This document shows positions 21,181-33,559 of a stretch of DNA of 64,000 nucleotides, piece after piece (position 1 is the stretch's first letter; each line of letters opens with the position of its first letter). Position numbers and translations under genes: made by a program. Under the pieces are notes generated by a model. The model saw only the letters and a list, made by a program, of their open reading frames with translations. It did no database searches and was not told where the DNA came from. Origin of the DNA: Avena insularis (lineage: Eukaryota; Streptophyta; Magnoliopsida; Poales; Poaceae); contig CM042685.1 of the NCBI GenBank assembly GCA_023614405.1, forward strand, positions 187,522,257 to 187,586,256. Direction: 5' to 3'.

Positions 21181-21563
21181 GTGGCAGATAGAGAGGGAGG
21201 GGAGTTGGGCTGCGGCCCAGAGAGAGAGACTGTTTTTCTTTACATAAATGATTTTCTTTTATCTCTTCGCATATTTCATTTGTAATATGTTTTGAATATT
21301 TCCAAAATACAAGAGGCTTTGTAAAATATCAGAAAACACCAAGGGATCCTTTATAACCATTTGGGTTCCAAATATTTTTGGGTTTTCAAAATATTTAAAA
21401 CCATTTGAATTGATTTTTAAAGAGTAAGGGAAGTAGGGTTTATGATTTTATTTCCCCTACTTGTTTAACAATTCACATTTTCTTTAGTTCAAAGGGATGC
21501 ATGCAATGCTCATGATGCACAAATCAAATCCTAATTAAAGTTGGTAAAACTAGGGTTGTTACA
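21181..21563 (-). mobile_element. RLG-A 3' LTR, start fragment
   Basis: On the minus strand the LTR begins TGTAACAACCCTAG at 21563 and matches 29790-30172. The block from 21186 on is the continuation of the copy broken at 15438 by RLG-B. Confidence 0.85.
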
Positions 21564-21582
21564 ATTCTATCCCCCTTAAAAG
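21564..21582 (-). other. RLG-A polypurine tract
   Basis: Directly before the 3' LTR start, the minus strand reads TTTTAAGGGGGATAGAAT, a purine run in the place of the plus-strand primer of LTR retrotransposons. It fixes the minus orientation of RLG-A. Confidence 0.8.
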
Positions 21583-22285
21583 AATCTCATCCCGAGATTC
21601 CTAGGTAGGAAGATAGAAGGAACACGGTTACACTAAACTCTGACGATCTTCTTGAAGAGATTGATCCATGCCTCCATGAAGAATGGACGAAGCGCTTCGT
21701 AATCTTCGAGGTGGTTACTCACACTAAGTAAGAGAGGGAATGACACGAAACCACAAACTGAGTATCTCATGGTTAATTCATGGATAGATGTTTCACAAAC
21801 ATCTCTTGAGCTAACAACATGAAACACGTAAAGGTAACAGAGGAAACAAAAGGAGAAGGTTTTAAGTTGACAGATAGCTGGTCTTCATAAGGTTTAAGAC
21901 CATGGAACTTGCAAAAGAGGGTAAACTTCTAAGGGAAGGAACTTCCAATAGAATAGATAAAGAACACAGACTTCGAGAGGTAAACCTCTACTAGACATCA
22001 TAAGTAGAGATTTACAGGTGGGAGAGATGGATACCAACAAAAGCAAGTTGTTGAACTACTTTTGACACAGAAGGGTCACTCTTTCGTTCAACAGAAGGCC
22101 AAGACAGAAAGGTGTTTTGGTGGAGAGGACTCATAAGAGTCACAAGGAACATGTAACAAGAGAAACTATTGATTACCAAAATCATGGTAGCTCTTCGAAC
22201 ATGTGAAGACAGAGAGGAAGGAACTCTTTATTCATCTAGGTTTATCAAGATCCTTGCCAAAGATCATGATATCACTTTGCACCGC

Positions 22286-23834
22286 GATGGCTTAGTTGAT
22301 GTGTAGCCTGTTGGGAACCCCAAGAGCAAGGTGTGAAGCAGCACAGTAGCAAGTCTTCCCTCAGTAAGAAATCGAGGTTATCGAACCAGTAGGAGGAAGG
22401 AAACATCACATAGGTGTTGCAAGCAACATGGAGACCTGCACAACACAAACTCAAGACTTTGCCCCAACTAACAGTGAGGTTGTCAATCTCACCGGTTGCT
22501 GTAACAAAGGATTAAACGCATGGTGTGGAAGGTAACGGTGGTTTGTAGCAAGTAAACAAGTAACAGTGGAAGATGTATCAATGGTAAAGATTGGACCGGG
22601 GTCCATAGTTCACTAGAGGTGCTCTCCTTAGATAAACAACATGGCATGAAGGGTAAACAAATTACAGCAGGGCAATTGACATGAACTGAGCAAGGCATAA
22701 CAATGAAATACTAGTCAGAAAGATCCTATGAGTTTCGATTGGGAAATACAACAAGATACATAGACCGCCATCCAACTACATCTATGACTAGAAGTCCACC
22801 TTCAGGTTATCATCCGAACCCCCTCCAGTATTAAGTTGCAAGCAACAGACAACTTCTTTAAGCAAAGTGTGTAAGGTAAACAGTCCACATGTTCCATGAA
22901 CAAGAGACCGTTGTTTTCTCCGTAGTAGCAACAACACATCTACAAACGAAGAGATTTCTGTCATTTCCCTTGGAAACTAGAGGCGTGAACCCACTATCGA
23001 TCATAAATACCCCCTATTGGAGTCACTAGCAACTACTTGGCTAAGATAGCTACTAACAACGGAGAGCATGCAAGATCACAAACAACACAGACATGATAGA
23101 ATCATAAAGACAAAACCATTAATAAACCAACATAATAATCTCAATATCCATCGGATCCCCGCAAACACAACATGCATGATTACAAATAGATTAGATCTTG
23201 ATCATGAACGGAGCTCACAAGATCTATACATGAAAGCACAAGGAGGAGATACAACCATTTAGCTACTACATGGAATCATAGTCCAAGGTGGAACTACTCA
23301 CGCATCATACCAAAGATAAGGCCTCCGGGATGATCTCCCCTCTGGCAGGGTGCCGGGAAGAACTTCAGATCCCCCCGATCTAGGGACGACGGTGATGGCG
23401 GCTACATAAGGTTTCGTGGAATATTGATCGGGTACTTGGGGTTTCTACATCGGGGCTTCTTATAGGTGAAGGGGGAGGCTGAGGCGGTGGCCAGGGGCCC
23501 TACACCCTGCCTAGGCGTGGGGCAGGGCCCACCCATGCCTAGGGTGGGTGTGGCTGCCCTGGCACGCCTCTACGTCTCCCCTCTGGACTTCTTGTTCCCC
23601 ACGGAAAGTTATTGACTTTGACGTTTGTACCGTCCAATTCCAAGAATATTTCCTTACTAGCTTTTCTGGAACCAAAAACATCAGAAAACAGGCAACTGGC
23701 ACTATGGCAACTTGTTAATAGGTTAGTACCAGAAAACATGTAAAAAGCACCTCAAAGTGTAGAAAAAGCAAAGAAAAGTAGATACTAAACAAACATGGAG
23801 CATCAAAAATTATAGATACATTTCCGACGTATCA
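22286..23834 (-). mobile_element. Solo LTR of the RLG-B family
   Basis: 1549 bases flanked by perfect ACCGC duplications (22281-22285 and 23835-23839). On the minus strand it starts TGATACGTCGGAAATG and ends CATCAACTAAGCCATC. No internal sequence follows, so it arose by LTR-LTR recombination. The duplication shows that the LTR end lies 12 bases beyond the apparent CATCA end. Confidence 0.9.
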
Positions 23835-24582
23835 ACCGCCAAGATGAATAGTTTAGAAGATTCCTGATGACACAGGAAGAAAGAACTTCATTCTTAGACT
23901 CCAAGTACTTGGCACAACCAAATGCTTGCCATTATAAAAGGGTCTGGAGGATCGACCGAGAGACATTTAGCAACTCTACTTTAAATGTTCTCCTTGATGT
24001 TTGAAACTCTGATATCAGGCTACTGATAAGCATTTAACCAGTCATCAAGTAAAGGTTGGACTTCGGATACAAAGGAAACCATGAGTTCAACTCCTATAAA
24101 AAATCAGAGAAGAAGCCTTATGAAGAATGGTTGTCATTGCTGATTCAAGGGAGTCTGGCAATAGGTCTTCCGGTGAATTGTGCCAACCATTACATCAATC
24201 TTTTTGGATGTACAGAGAGACTTATGTCAAAACCTTGAGGGACACCAACCATGATTGCTGCTTGAGATTTAGCTTTGGTTAGGTGGAGAGATACTTCAGA
24301 CTCAGCATATCTGAATAGAAAGTGTGCAACATTTACAAAGAGGTAAAGTCACTAGATTCTCAAGACATGGACTTCAATGTCAAGCTCCAAAAAGATGAGC
24401 TTGATTGCGAAACCCATGTGATAGCAAGTTATCAGAAGATATTTGCACCTACATGAGTTGTTTGCAATGAAACACAATTCAATCCTTGTTAGGAAACATT
24501 TATGAGGATATCGAAGTTTTTTTGGACTTCTTATCTTCCGTGAACAAATCAATCTGTGGCTTGGTGTGATTGGAGGATCTTC

Positions 24583-25040
24583 TCGAGATGTGAATGTATC
24601 GACCTACCATATCAAGAATACCTCGCACATGCTTGACTGACTTGGAATGATTCCCTAGGAAACAAAGATAACTCTACTCGAATCCACGGCAACATCTTTC
24701 AACATTTGCACGTGAATCGGAGAAGGTTACTCCTAACATCCAGAACACATACTTCGAGATAACACGAGGATGGTTCTTAAAAGTTTCCAACATTAATGCC
24801 AACTATTCCACATGAATCTGATACAACATGGAGAAGTTAAGAATGTCATCGATGGGCTCGATAACGAACTTATCAAGATACTCCAAGAAGATGGACTCAT
24901 ATGTTGTATGAACGAGACATAGACGTTGGTCAGACCAATGGACATGAAGATGTACTCGAGTGAAACATCACAAGTAGATACACCATCATATAGTCCTTGG
25001 AACTGAGTTCGATTTGATGATTGCCCAAATCAAATCAAAA
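24583..25040 (-). pseudogene. Gypsy reverse transcriptase remnant of RLG-A
   Basis: Minus-strand fragments in family order. DLGNHQIELS (like DLRSGYHQI) is near 25000-25030, SIGLTNVYVSF (like PFGLTNAPATF) near 24915-24950, and, one frameshift later, LDKFVIEPIDDIL (like LDKFVVVFIDDIL) near 24845-24890. KSVKHVRGILDMVGRYI (like VRSFLGLxGYYR of the thumb) is near 24600-24660. The catalytic Asp pair is still written, but the frame is broken and preceding residues have changed. This shows that RLG-A descends from an autonomous Gypsy element. Confidence 0.7.
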
Positions 25041-26843
25041 GGTGTGGAAAGATAACATATCCACAAAGGACATACTATCTTGCTTCAACACGAACAAAAC
25101 TAGACATCCCTTTAAGGAGGAACAAAGTTGGATAGAACTTTTGTCTTACAACTCTCCAAGTTGTTGTTTAAGCTCAACCAACTAGTTCAGGGGTATCCGA
25201 TACGGATCCTTGGAGAAAGGAGCAGTTCAGAGAACTTGCTTGCTCAAGAACTTGATAAGACGGTCATGTGGCAACATGGTGATACTTCTAGAAGACATCC
25301 AGAATATCACGGACCACTGATATGTCACTTAGTTCGAGAGGAAACTTTCTTAGTAAGGCAAGATGACATAGTCCCAGAGCTTTGGCACGAGCCTAACTCT
25401 TTGACCGAGGAGAGTACACTAGAATAGCGGACTTGACAGCACAATCATTCTTTGCTTAGTGATAAGGTTATCCATCACGCTAAGAATGATACAAATGTCC
25501 TTGAATTTCAAAGAAATAAGAATTGCTAAGAATCTTAGATGGTCACATTATTACGCACACACAACACTCATGGTCGTGAACAACCTAGAGGAAGGGTGGG
25601 TAATATGTGTAAGAGCATCACTTCATTAAGAGGGTCATGAGACTCAACACGACCTCTTGATATAAAGGAGTGTAATACTCTAAGGTAGAATAGAACAAAA
25701 GCTAATAAATGCTTCTTGAACTGCAGGTTACAACACTTTGACCTGTTCTTAAAAATGACGAGGTACTGGAGTTTGTTTCTCATGACATCCTGAAATAGTA
25801 TGTCTTGACGGACCGCAAGAGTATGTTACATCGGAAAAAACCAATGCACATTTACTACTTGGATACCAACTAGTAGACAAAGGTTAGGAAACAACAAGGG
25901 TAAGGAAGAACATGCTCATGATAGAATCCCGAGATGTAGATGCATAAGTCAACAATCTTCCGGAGACCAATACAGAGATGGGAAGGGGTGGCAGAGTCAC
26001 GAGTATAGAAGTGAGACTCACGAGGATCACTCGTCGTGATCTATTTGGTTACATTAAAGAACATCTGCCATAGCTAATGGTAGGGGAAGTCCTTTATCGT
26101 CATTATTCAATATCGACAATATCTACAAGCTTTAAGGTTATACTAGAAGGTAGTAGCCATCCAGAAGTGATGTGTGAACATTAACCATAGGGTTCAAAGA
26201 AATGGATCTTGAGTTAAAGGTCAGCTTCATGTAAAATATTCACAACTCTAGAATCCAGCACAATCAGGGATCTTTGGATCAAGTCCAAGGGTTAAAACCC
26301 AAAGATAGGAATAACTACTACTTGAGTGACAGAGGGTATGCTACAATATAGCAATCACAAGGTAGCTTCCAAAACAAGAAACGACTTATGAAGTATCCAA
26401 ACAAATGAAAAGGAGGCACACAAGGCAAAAGGAAACCTCGAGACCTAGAACAGAACATTGTGGGACCATAAACATGATGTCGTGGACCCATAAAATAGAG
26501 ATATCATGATGGAAATAAATCTCTTAAACGAATAGGATCAAAGGGAACAAGGAGAACACACACCAGACTCTGAAGAACTTAACACTAGGTCAAATGGTTG
26601 AGACACGACATGCCTGAAGAGGCACCTAACTTTGAAGAAAGAGACGAGATAGCAAAACTTTTCAAAGTCAACACAAGATAAGGATACCCAGAGTTAGAGC
26701 GGAACTGGAAAAGGATAAAAAGAAGCATACCAGAGTTTTCACACATAATTTTCATCCTTGAAAATAGTTTTCACAAACACTAAACTCAACATTAACCAAA
26801 AGAAAGGGTTTCCTACAGTCGATACTTCTTTGATACCAAAACC

Positions 26844-29800
26844 TGTGACACCCCTGGGATTAAGGCTAGACAAATCCCAGGCCTTCATCTGAACATAAGC
26901 CTAACCTAATTTCGAAAGCGTACAGAGAGAGAATCGGCAACACAACAGTGACCCTACGACACAAAATTTATTATAGCAAGCTCATAACTGAGCGAAGAAC
27001 CAAAATATTACAAGTAGATCTCACTGACCACAAACATCAAGCAACGGAAGGCAAATTATGCTATTAAATATAGCAAAATTAACAAATGACCTAAGAGGCT
27101 TGAAGCATAGGGATGATGTCCCATTCCATAGTTTCCAGGCTGCCGACCAGAAACTCCAAACTACTCGTCGATGTTGATGCCGTAAAGAACTCATCTTCTA
27201 TGGTAACACTTACTCTGCTGCAAAAGTATCAATGAAGCAAGGGTGAGTACAGGGTGTACTCCGCAAGACTTATGGCTGGTGGAGTTATTTTGCATAAAGC
27301 TGTCTTTGTTTGTAAAACAAGAGGGAGAAGAATCTCGACTAATCGGAATATTTGAAAAGGGGGTAAGAGAGCGGTATATCTAGCTTTGATCATATTTTGA
27401 TATACACCGAATCATCATCAGCGAACCTACCAACTAGGATCACCCCCTCGTACCCATGAGGAATCATCCTTAATCACACATTGCACAACTTGCCAACTTT
27501 TACGATTAGGTTAAAGTTCTCTATGATCTTAGAATCTGGTCACCAAGTCGTCCATAACCGTGAACATGACTTTTTGTAAAGATTTAACCTTGCAGGGGTG
27601 TACAACTTTACCCACACGTACCAACCGATTCTTAATGCCAGTTAACATTAGCCCTCTTCCTGGGAAGGCTAGCAGAGAGTGGTTGACCACGATCTTTACC
27701 TTTCTTTCGTCGAGACCATGAGTCACATAGTAGGGAGATGCCGCCGTAACGGGTCAAGTCCTGAAGCCGGTCCCTATTGATGTGCACAGGGTTCAAGATT
27801 ACGGATGTCGGACATATCTTGTTCCTGGCCACACTTACCTACTTGTTATGAGTGCACCTCCTTCACCTCCTTCGAGAAGAACCATAATGCGTATGTTGAA
27901 TGGAATGCCCGAACTATGTGACTCATGGAATCTACTAGGAAAGTTAGTTGGTCGAGGGGGTTTCCAGACCCCCGTGTGGATGTACGCTCATCTTGGTCCA
28001 TAGGCAAGAACTCAGGTCCTAGTAGTGGCAAGGGTGGGACTGCAAAAACCACAACCCACCGTGGCCTCCCATACAAGCCTTAACATGTTTAACTTTCATC
28101 TCTGATCATATCACATCATCCTATGAAACTAGGTTCATCTGCAGCTCTGATTCATCAACCGGATGGACGCGTAGTAATAGCTAAGCATGGCTAAGTGCAA
28201 CAGATGTAAATAGCTCTAGCGAAGCTCATAAGCCAAACCCTAGTTATGCTAGGAGCAGTGGATCAGGAAATATCGGCTATAAAGGAAACATGCATCAGAT
28301 AGGATTACTCTATCTATTGATAAAAGCCTTTAGAATCACATGTGCATGGCAAGAATTGAAATGCTTGAAAACATAGGATTATATCATGTGTGGGGCTACG
28401 CTTGCCTTTGCCTATTGATTAGCTATAAGCAGATATTCGGACACCTGGTACTTGACTTGATTATAGTTGATCAAATCTTGGTCTTCAGGCTTCAACGGTG
28501 TTGATCTCGATCTTCAATCTCGATCTCAATTCCAATATCATTTTCTATCGGAGAAGAACCAAACACCGGAAAGAAAGGAAAACAATCAGCACATGGCATC
28601 GATGCAATGCTCAAACAAGGATGATGATATGACAAGTTAAATAGTATTGAAATGAACCCTAAAACATGCTCGACCATTTTAAACAGGGTTCGAAAGATGC
28701 AAACCCTAGAATAGGGGGATCCTCGGAATCATCTAGGGGTTCATTTTGTTCCTCTAATTAAACTTGTAGTTTAAGTTGTTGAACAATGCATGATTATATT
28801 GCTATTGTATAGATCTTATTTTTCTGATCATGTTGATATATTATTTGTATTTTTCTGATTTAAAATGAATTAGTTATGAATTTCTCTATTTTTAATTCAT
28901 TTTAAATCATTTTTTAGAATATTATAAAATAATTTATATTTTTTTGAATTACTTCAACATTTTATTAATCCGAAAACATTTCTGAATTTTTTTAATTGAA
29001 TTACAAAGGGGCCCACATGTAAGATTTTTCTTATTTACAGAAATGAATTACAAAAAATATTTAAAATAAAAGAAAAGGGGGTATTTCACCATGCTGACGT
29101 CATGCTGACGTCAGCAATGGAGATTCCCTCAGGTGGTGATCGAATCCGGTGCTAGGGGCGACGCGGCTTACGCTGATAGGTGCATTCAAGAGAGGGCGAC
29201 GTAGGCGACCAGAAACTGGCAGCGCCGCTTGCAAGGGATCACCGAAGTGACGACAGCGATGAAGAACAGCGGCGGCGGTGACAGGTGGTCATGGAGGGGA
29301 TGAACCGGAGAGGGAGAGGCGAATCGAAGAGGTCCATGAGGACTACAGGCTCACCAAGAAGCTGATGGAGGTGTTAGGGAGGCGAGGCGAGCACGGACGG
29401 CGACGAATCGACGACAAGGTCCGCGGTAGCAGACGGTGGTTCGGGGTCAATTCTGGCAAGGAGGGGGCTCCCCTGCTTGCAATCTTCAACAGGGACGAAG
29501 AGGGCGTCTAGGCGCGTCCAACAGTGGCCTTGGCGCGGTGCAGGGTGGACGGTGACGGCGGGAATGAACGTCTACTGTGAGGCCTAGGGTTAGGGTTTTG
29601 GATCAAGGAGAGGGAAATGGGGCAGAAGGAAAGCTATGGTTCATCTCGGCGGCGTCCAGTGGTACTTGTAGGCGACGGCGTGCGGCGGCACGCATCTTGG
29701 CGCACGCCGGTGGCAGAGACAGGCAGCTGTTTTGGCAGCGAGAGGAAGACGAAGATGGCTGCAAAGGACACAAGGAGGGAGGCATTTTGCACCGGTGAGA

Positions 29801-30172
29801 TAGAGAGGGAGGGGAGTTGGGTTGCGTCCCAGAGATAGAGAGACTGTTTTTCTTGACAGAAATGATTTTCTTTTTCAATTTTCTTTTATCTCTTTGCATA
29901 TTTCATTTGTAATCTGTTTTGAATATTTCCAAAATACGAGAGGCTTTGTAAAATATCTGAAAACACTAAGGGACTCTTTATAACCATTTGGGTTTTCAAA
30001 ATATTTAAAACCATTTGAATTGATTTTTAAAGAGGAAGGGAAGTAGGGTTTAGGGTTTTATTTCCCCTACTTGTTTAACAATGCACATTTTCTTTAGTTC
30101 AAAGGGATGCATGCAATGCTCATGATGCACAAACCAATCCTAATTAAAGTTGGTAAAACTAGGGTTGTTACA
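26844..30172 (-). repeat. RLG-A 5' LTR
   Basis: 3329 bases, starting TGTAACAACCCTAG at 30172 and ending GGGGTGTCACA at 26844 on the minus strand. Related to the solo LTR at 40010-43399 and to the broken 3' LTR at 14360-15438 plus 21181-21563. A GC-rich block at 29100-29800 holds chance frames. No long duplication can be confirmed, because the other outer end is deleted. Confidence 0.85.
29095..29113. promoter_or_regulatory. Tandem TGACGTCA motif in RLG-A 5' LTR
   Basis: TGACGTCA at 29095-29102 and 29106-29113, with the same spacing as in the 3' LTR copy. A candidate bZIP-type activation site of the LTR. Confidence 0.55.
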
Positions 30173-31088
30173 ATACAGGTCCCATTGATGATCATTGATG
30201 CAAGAGGGGTCTTGGTCATGTCCGGAGCATCTCCAAGCCGAAGGGCGGCACACTTAAGGGTGGGGACACATTGGGATCGAACCGGCACCACAGGAGAAAT
30301 AAGAGAGAGAAACCGAAAAGGTTCTGGGTAACATCCGATGTTGATCGAAGGGGTCCGGAAGGAGTTCCGGAGTAGGAAATATGATAGTATATGTGTTTTA
30401 TATATTAATTACTTGAATTAATATTAAAAACATATTTTATTATTTATATTTGGGCAACATTTTTCTTATTGGGCCATTCCTCGGAGGAAAGGGCCCTTAG
30501 GTCTAGGCGCCATAGGAGAGAGGGAAGGGGGCCCGACCGGCCAAACCCTAGGGTTTCCCACCCGTGTTGTGGGGCCTAGTGCTGGCGGCGGCAGCCCCTG
30601 GCAGCGGCGGCTTGGTGGTAGTGGGGAGGGGGGGGTGTTCCTCCCCACTTAGCCCTAGGGTTTGCCCCTCCCCCTCCCTCCTATAAATAGAGGAGCCTCC
30701 CTCCCCTCTATTTGCACAACAAGTTCTCTCCTCTCTCCCTCTATTCACTAGAACTCTCTCGACCTAGATTGGATCTAGATATCTAGGATTAGATATCCAC
30801 CTCCGCACTACCATCATGCGCACGACGGTCCGTCTTCCATATTCATTCACTGCTTGGCTGGATCAGAGACCAGGAGACGTCCCTACATCGGAAGTGTGTA
30901 GAGCTTCGAGGCGCAACACTTGGGGAGCTTGTCTTCATCGCTATACGCCTTCCTGCGTAAGGCGTTCCACGATCTTCAAGGGTATGAACTCCGTCCTCAC
31001 TCTCTATTACTTATGTATATATAGAATAGATCTTGGTTATCGTGTTTGTGTAGCTAGATTTTTTTGTTTCCTGCTGCAAACTCCAACA
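30173..31088 (+). mobile_element. Copia LTR fragment (3' part)
   Basis: A plus-strand LTR tail ending AACTCCAACA at 31088, with the typical Angela-like order: GGTCCGGA/GTTCCGG phrases, GC-rich leader, TATA box and CT-rich start region. The upstream part is lost at the RLG-A boundary. No tRNA-Met primer site follows, so it is a solo or truncated LTR. Confidence 0.65.
30682..30689 (+). promoter_or_regulatory. TATA box of the Copia LTR
   Basis: TATAAATA in a GC-rich setting, about 40 bases before a pyrimidine-rich CTCTCCTCTCTCCCT stretch, the layout of a plant LTR promoter. Confidence 0.6.
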
Positions 31089-33171
31089 GGACCCATGTCT
31101 CGTGAGTATGTTTGCCGATCCATGTGATCTAATTGCTACCGCATATGGGAACTAATTACCATCAGTCAATTGCATGGAATTTAGGTTATTACAATTGATA
31201 TTCAAATCGATCAAATTACCTAGTTGATGAATATCTTAGGTTTCCTTGAAAGATTGGGACAACCCTTATTAGGGAGTGAGGGGGACAGAGAGATGGAGTA
31301 GACTTGTGAATAGAACAAGAATATCAGATGAGATCTCATATTAAATTCTCTACTCCATCATCTTATATGGTGTATTAGTTTTGGAAAAGTTCAAACATGA
31401 CTATCTTTGACAAAGTTTTTTTAGAAATGGTAGCATTTACAGAAATAAATCATTATCAACAGATTCATCATAAAATATATTTTCATATTTTATTTATTTA
31501 GTGCTTCAGATGTTGGCATTTTTTTTGAAAACATGGTCAAATATAGTAAAGTTTCACTTTTGAAAAAAAGAATACACCTTATAAGAAGGAACACAAAGAG
31601 TATTGAATAAGGATAGAGAAAATGAGAAAAACACTTCATAAAAAACATTTTGTCTCAATCCTATATTCCAAATGCACCACAAAAATACCTCCCATGGGCA
31701 ACACTTTTTTGGACGACACAAGCTGAAAGGGCATTGATCTCTCTATGTGTATTGGTGTATATGACAACTTCATGTTTGGACTCATTGTGTGATTTAGTGT
31801 GCAGGTTGCACTGAAATGATTTTGAACTTTGGACCCCTCTCTCTTTGGTCGAAGGTTGAACATGGTGTTTCTGGAGCCTCTTATTTCTCTTAGCCTGTGT
31901 GTTAGGGAAACGACACTATCAATAGAGGGTCCACTCATAAAGTCTTGGGGGAATCGTTATTTATTTGTTCTAACCTTATATTCCACCTCATCCATCCTTT
32001 TACTTGCTTCCAGATTTTTGTGGCACGACAATGCGGTACTAGCTCTGGAAGTTCCATTTTGCGGTACTGTCGCTACTAGTGTCGCACCAAGTGCCAGATA
32101 ATCCAAATCCCCTTCTGTTTATGGAGAGGCAATAGGACGATAGTGACATGGCACCGCCTAAGAAAGGGGCCCTTCTTCTTCCTACCAACCTAACACTTAC
32201 AGTCTCTCACCTCCATTAATGCCCAAGCATCATTTCCAATAGATCTCTCTCCCTAGCCACCCAAACTTCTTGATCTTTTGAAGATTGGGAGAGTTGACCT
32301 AGCCCTTCCACCAAAGGAAATTCGATCACCCCACCTATCCATTGTGGATATTGTTACTCTTGGGGTTCTTGGAACCCAATGGTGTAGGACTTCTTGGAGG
32401 TCGTGTAACTTGTTGTAAAGCTTCTTGAAGTCATTGGATCACTCCAAGTGAGTTGTGGAGATTTCTCTCAACCTTGTTGTCAAGGTTTTCGTCGCTACCT
32501 TCAAGGCCACCACTTAGTGGATCATGATCCCGCCTTTGTGGTGTGCTCACCGGAGATGAAGGCGAGGCTTTTGTGGCGTTTGGGAGACCATGTGTGGCCT
32601 CAACACCTATCCAACATAGACCTAGCTTCTTTGGAAATGAACTACGGGAATTACATCTCCGTGTCCCCTCTCACGTTTACTTGTTCCTTGCCTTCACTAC
32701 TTGCCTTTACTGCATTTTTACGTTCTTGTTATTCTTTGTCATTTAGGATTGATCACTTAGTTTTCTATAGTCAAGCTTGTTCATTTTAAAGCCTAAATTT
32801 AAAAAAATTTAAAGGTGGTAGTCACCTATTCATCCCCTTTATCCGACCTAGTTGGTTCTTTCACAAGCCAAAAGTACCTAGATTTTTTTTCCTAGAGCAT
32901 GAGAATTCATGACACCATTTTTTAGGAGCGGCCATGCAGACACCACGACATACTCAATACAAACACTTATAAGTGTTGTCATAGGTGGTATGAAAGAGTG
33001 GCGATTATTTATGTAGGTCTTCGGAGACAGAGGCATTTAGTGTTGTGCTGTCCATTGCAAGCGCCATTAGTTTTTGTTCCTACGCTAGAGAATGGGCAAG
33101 CACATCCCTCTTAATGCTTAGGCTTGTCTTGCTGATTAGTGTGGCTTGCCGAAATCAGCCCAAAACTTTTT
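31089..33171. other. Unassigned repeat-like spacer
   Basis: No gene recognised. A degenerate Stowaway lies at 31353-31600. 32200-32870 reads like the 3' part of an LTR or leader (TTCATCCCCTTTATCC near 32828), but no boundary is firm. Frames are short and on both strands. Confidence 0.4.
31353..31600. mobile_element. Degenerate Stowaway MITE
   Basis: 248 bases between TA dinucleotides (31351-31352 and 31601-31602). Inner arms CTTATATGGTGTATT and AATACACCTTATAAG are complementary with one mismatch, and the left end CTCCATCA resembles a Stowaway end. The right end has decayed. Confidence 0.5.
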
Positions 33172-33436
33172 GGGATTTCTATTTTCATGCCCTTGGTTCG
33201 TTAGTTGTACTCAGTTTTCCCCAGCTGCTTAGTTTTTCCTCACTTTTTCCCTCGCCATGTTAAGAAACCCTCATGGTATCGCAGCGCCGGACGGAGGATC
33301 TGCCAGTCAAAGGCTTGACCGTTATATGCTGACTGGTGGGACCGTGTTGGGACGGGTCGGGCGTTGAGCGTTACGTTACGAGGCCTCGACCGTTACATGC
33401 CTGAACGGTGGGGCCGCTTTTGGTGCGGGTCTTGCC
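33172..33436. repeat. Left terminal inverted repeat of the Mutator-like element
   Basis: Matches the reverse complement of the right end through GGTTCGTTAGTTGTACTCAG, GCCATGTTAAGAAACCCTC, AAGGCTTGACCGTTA and GGGTCGGGCGTTGAGCGTTA. A stretch of about 30 bases near 33271-33307 differs between the two ends. Confidence 0.85.
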
Positions 33437-33559
33437 GTGGCCGATACATGCTGACGGGTGGGGGCCAGGATACACGTCGGACCTGCCATCCTTCTCTCGC
33501 TGCCTTGTGCGCCGCTTTTTCCTAATTGGGTGGTCAGTGTAGGCAATGACAAATGGGGC

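Larger units (their letters stand above)
21564..26843 (-). mobile_element. RLG-A internal region, decayed Gypsy
   Basis: The interior lies between the two RLG-A LTRs: 5.28 kb, of which 1.55 kb is a solo LTR (22286-23834) with its duplication. The 5' end at 26843 reads GGTTTTGGTATCAAAG on the minus strand, which includes a tRNA-Met-like primer match TGGTATCA. No ORF of useful length survives, but reverse-transcriptase motifs can be traced at 24583-25040. The rest (25041-26843, 23840-24580, 21583-22280) shows no clear domain. Confidence 0.7.

Noticed and set aside
25128..25427. 99-codon plus-strand frame inside RLG-A
   Set aside because: Antisense to the decayed Gypsy polyprotein; no motif.
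29278..29838. Frames of 70-100 codons in both RLG-A LTRs (also 14860-15440)
   Set aside because: GC-rich LTR sequence; frames are not conserved between the two LTR copies.
31636..32101. Overlapping 90-100 codon frames on both strands
   Set aside because: No domain or splice context; surrounding DNA is repeat-like.
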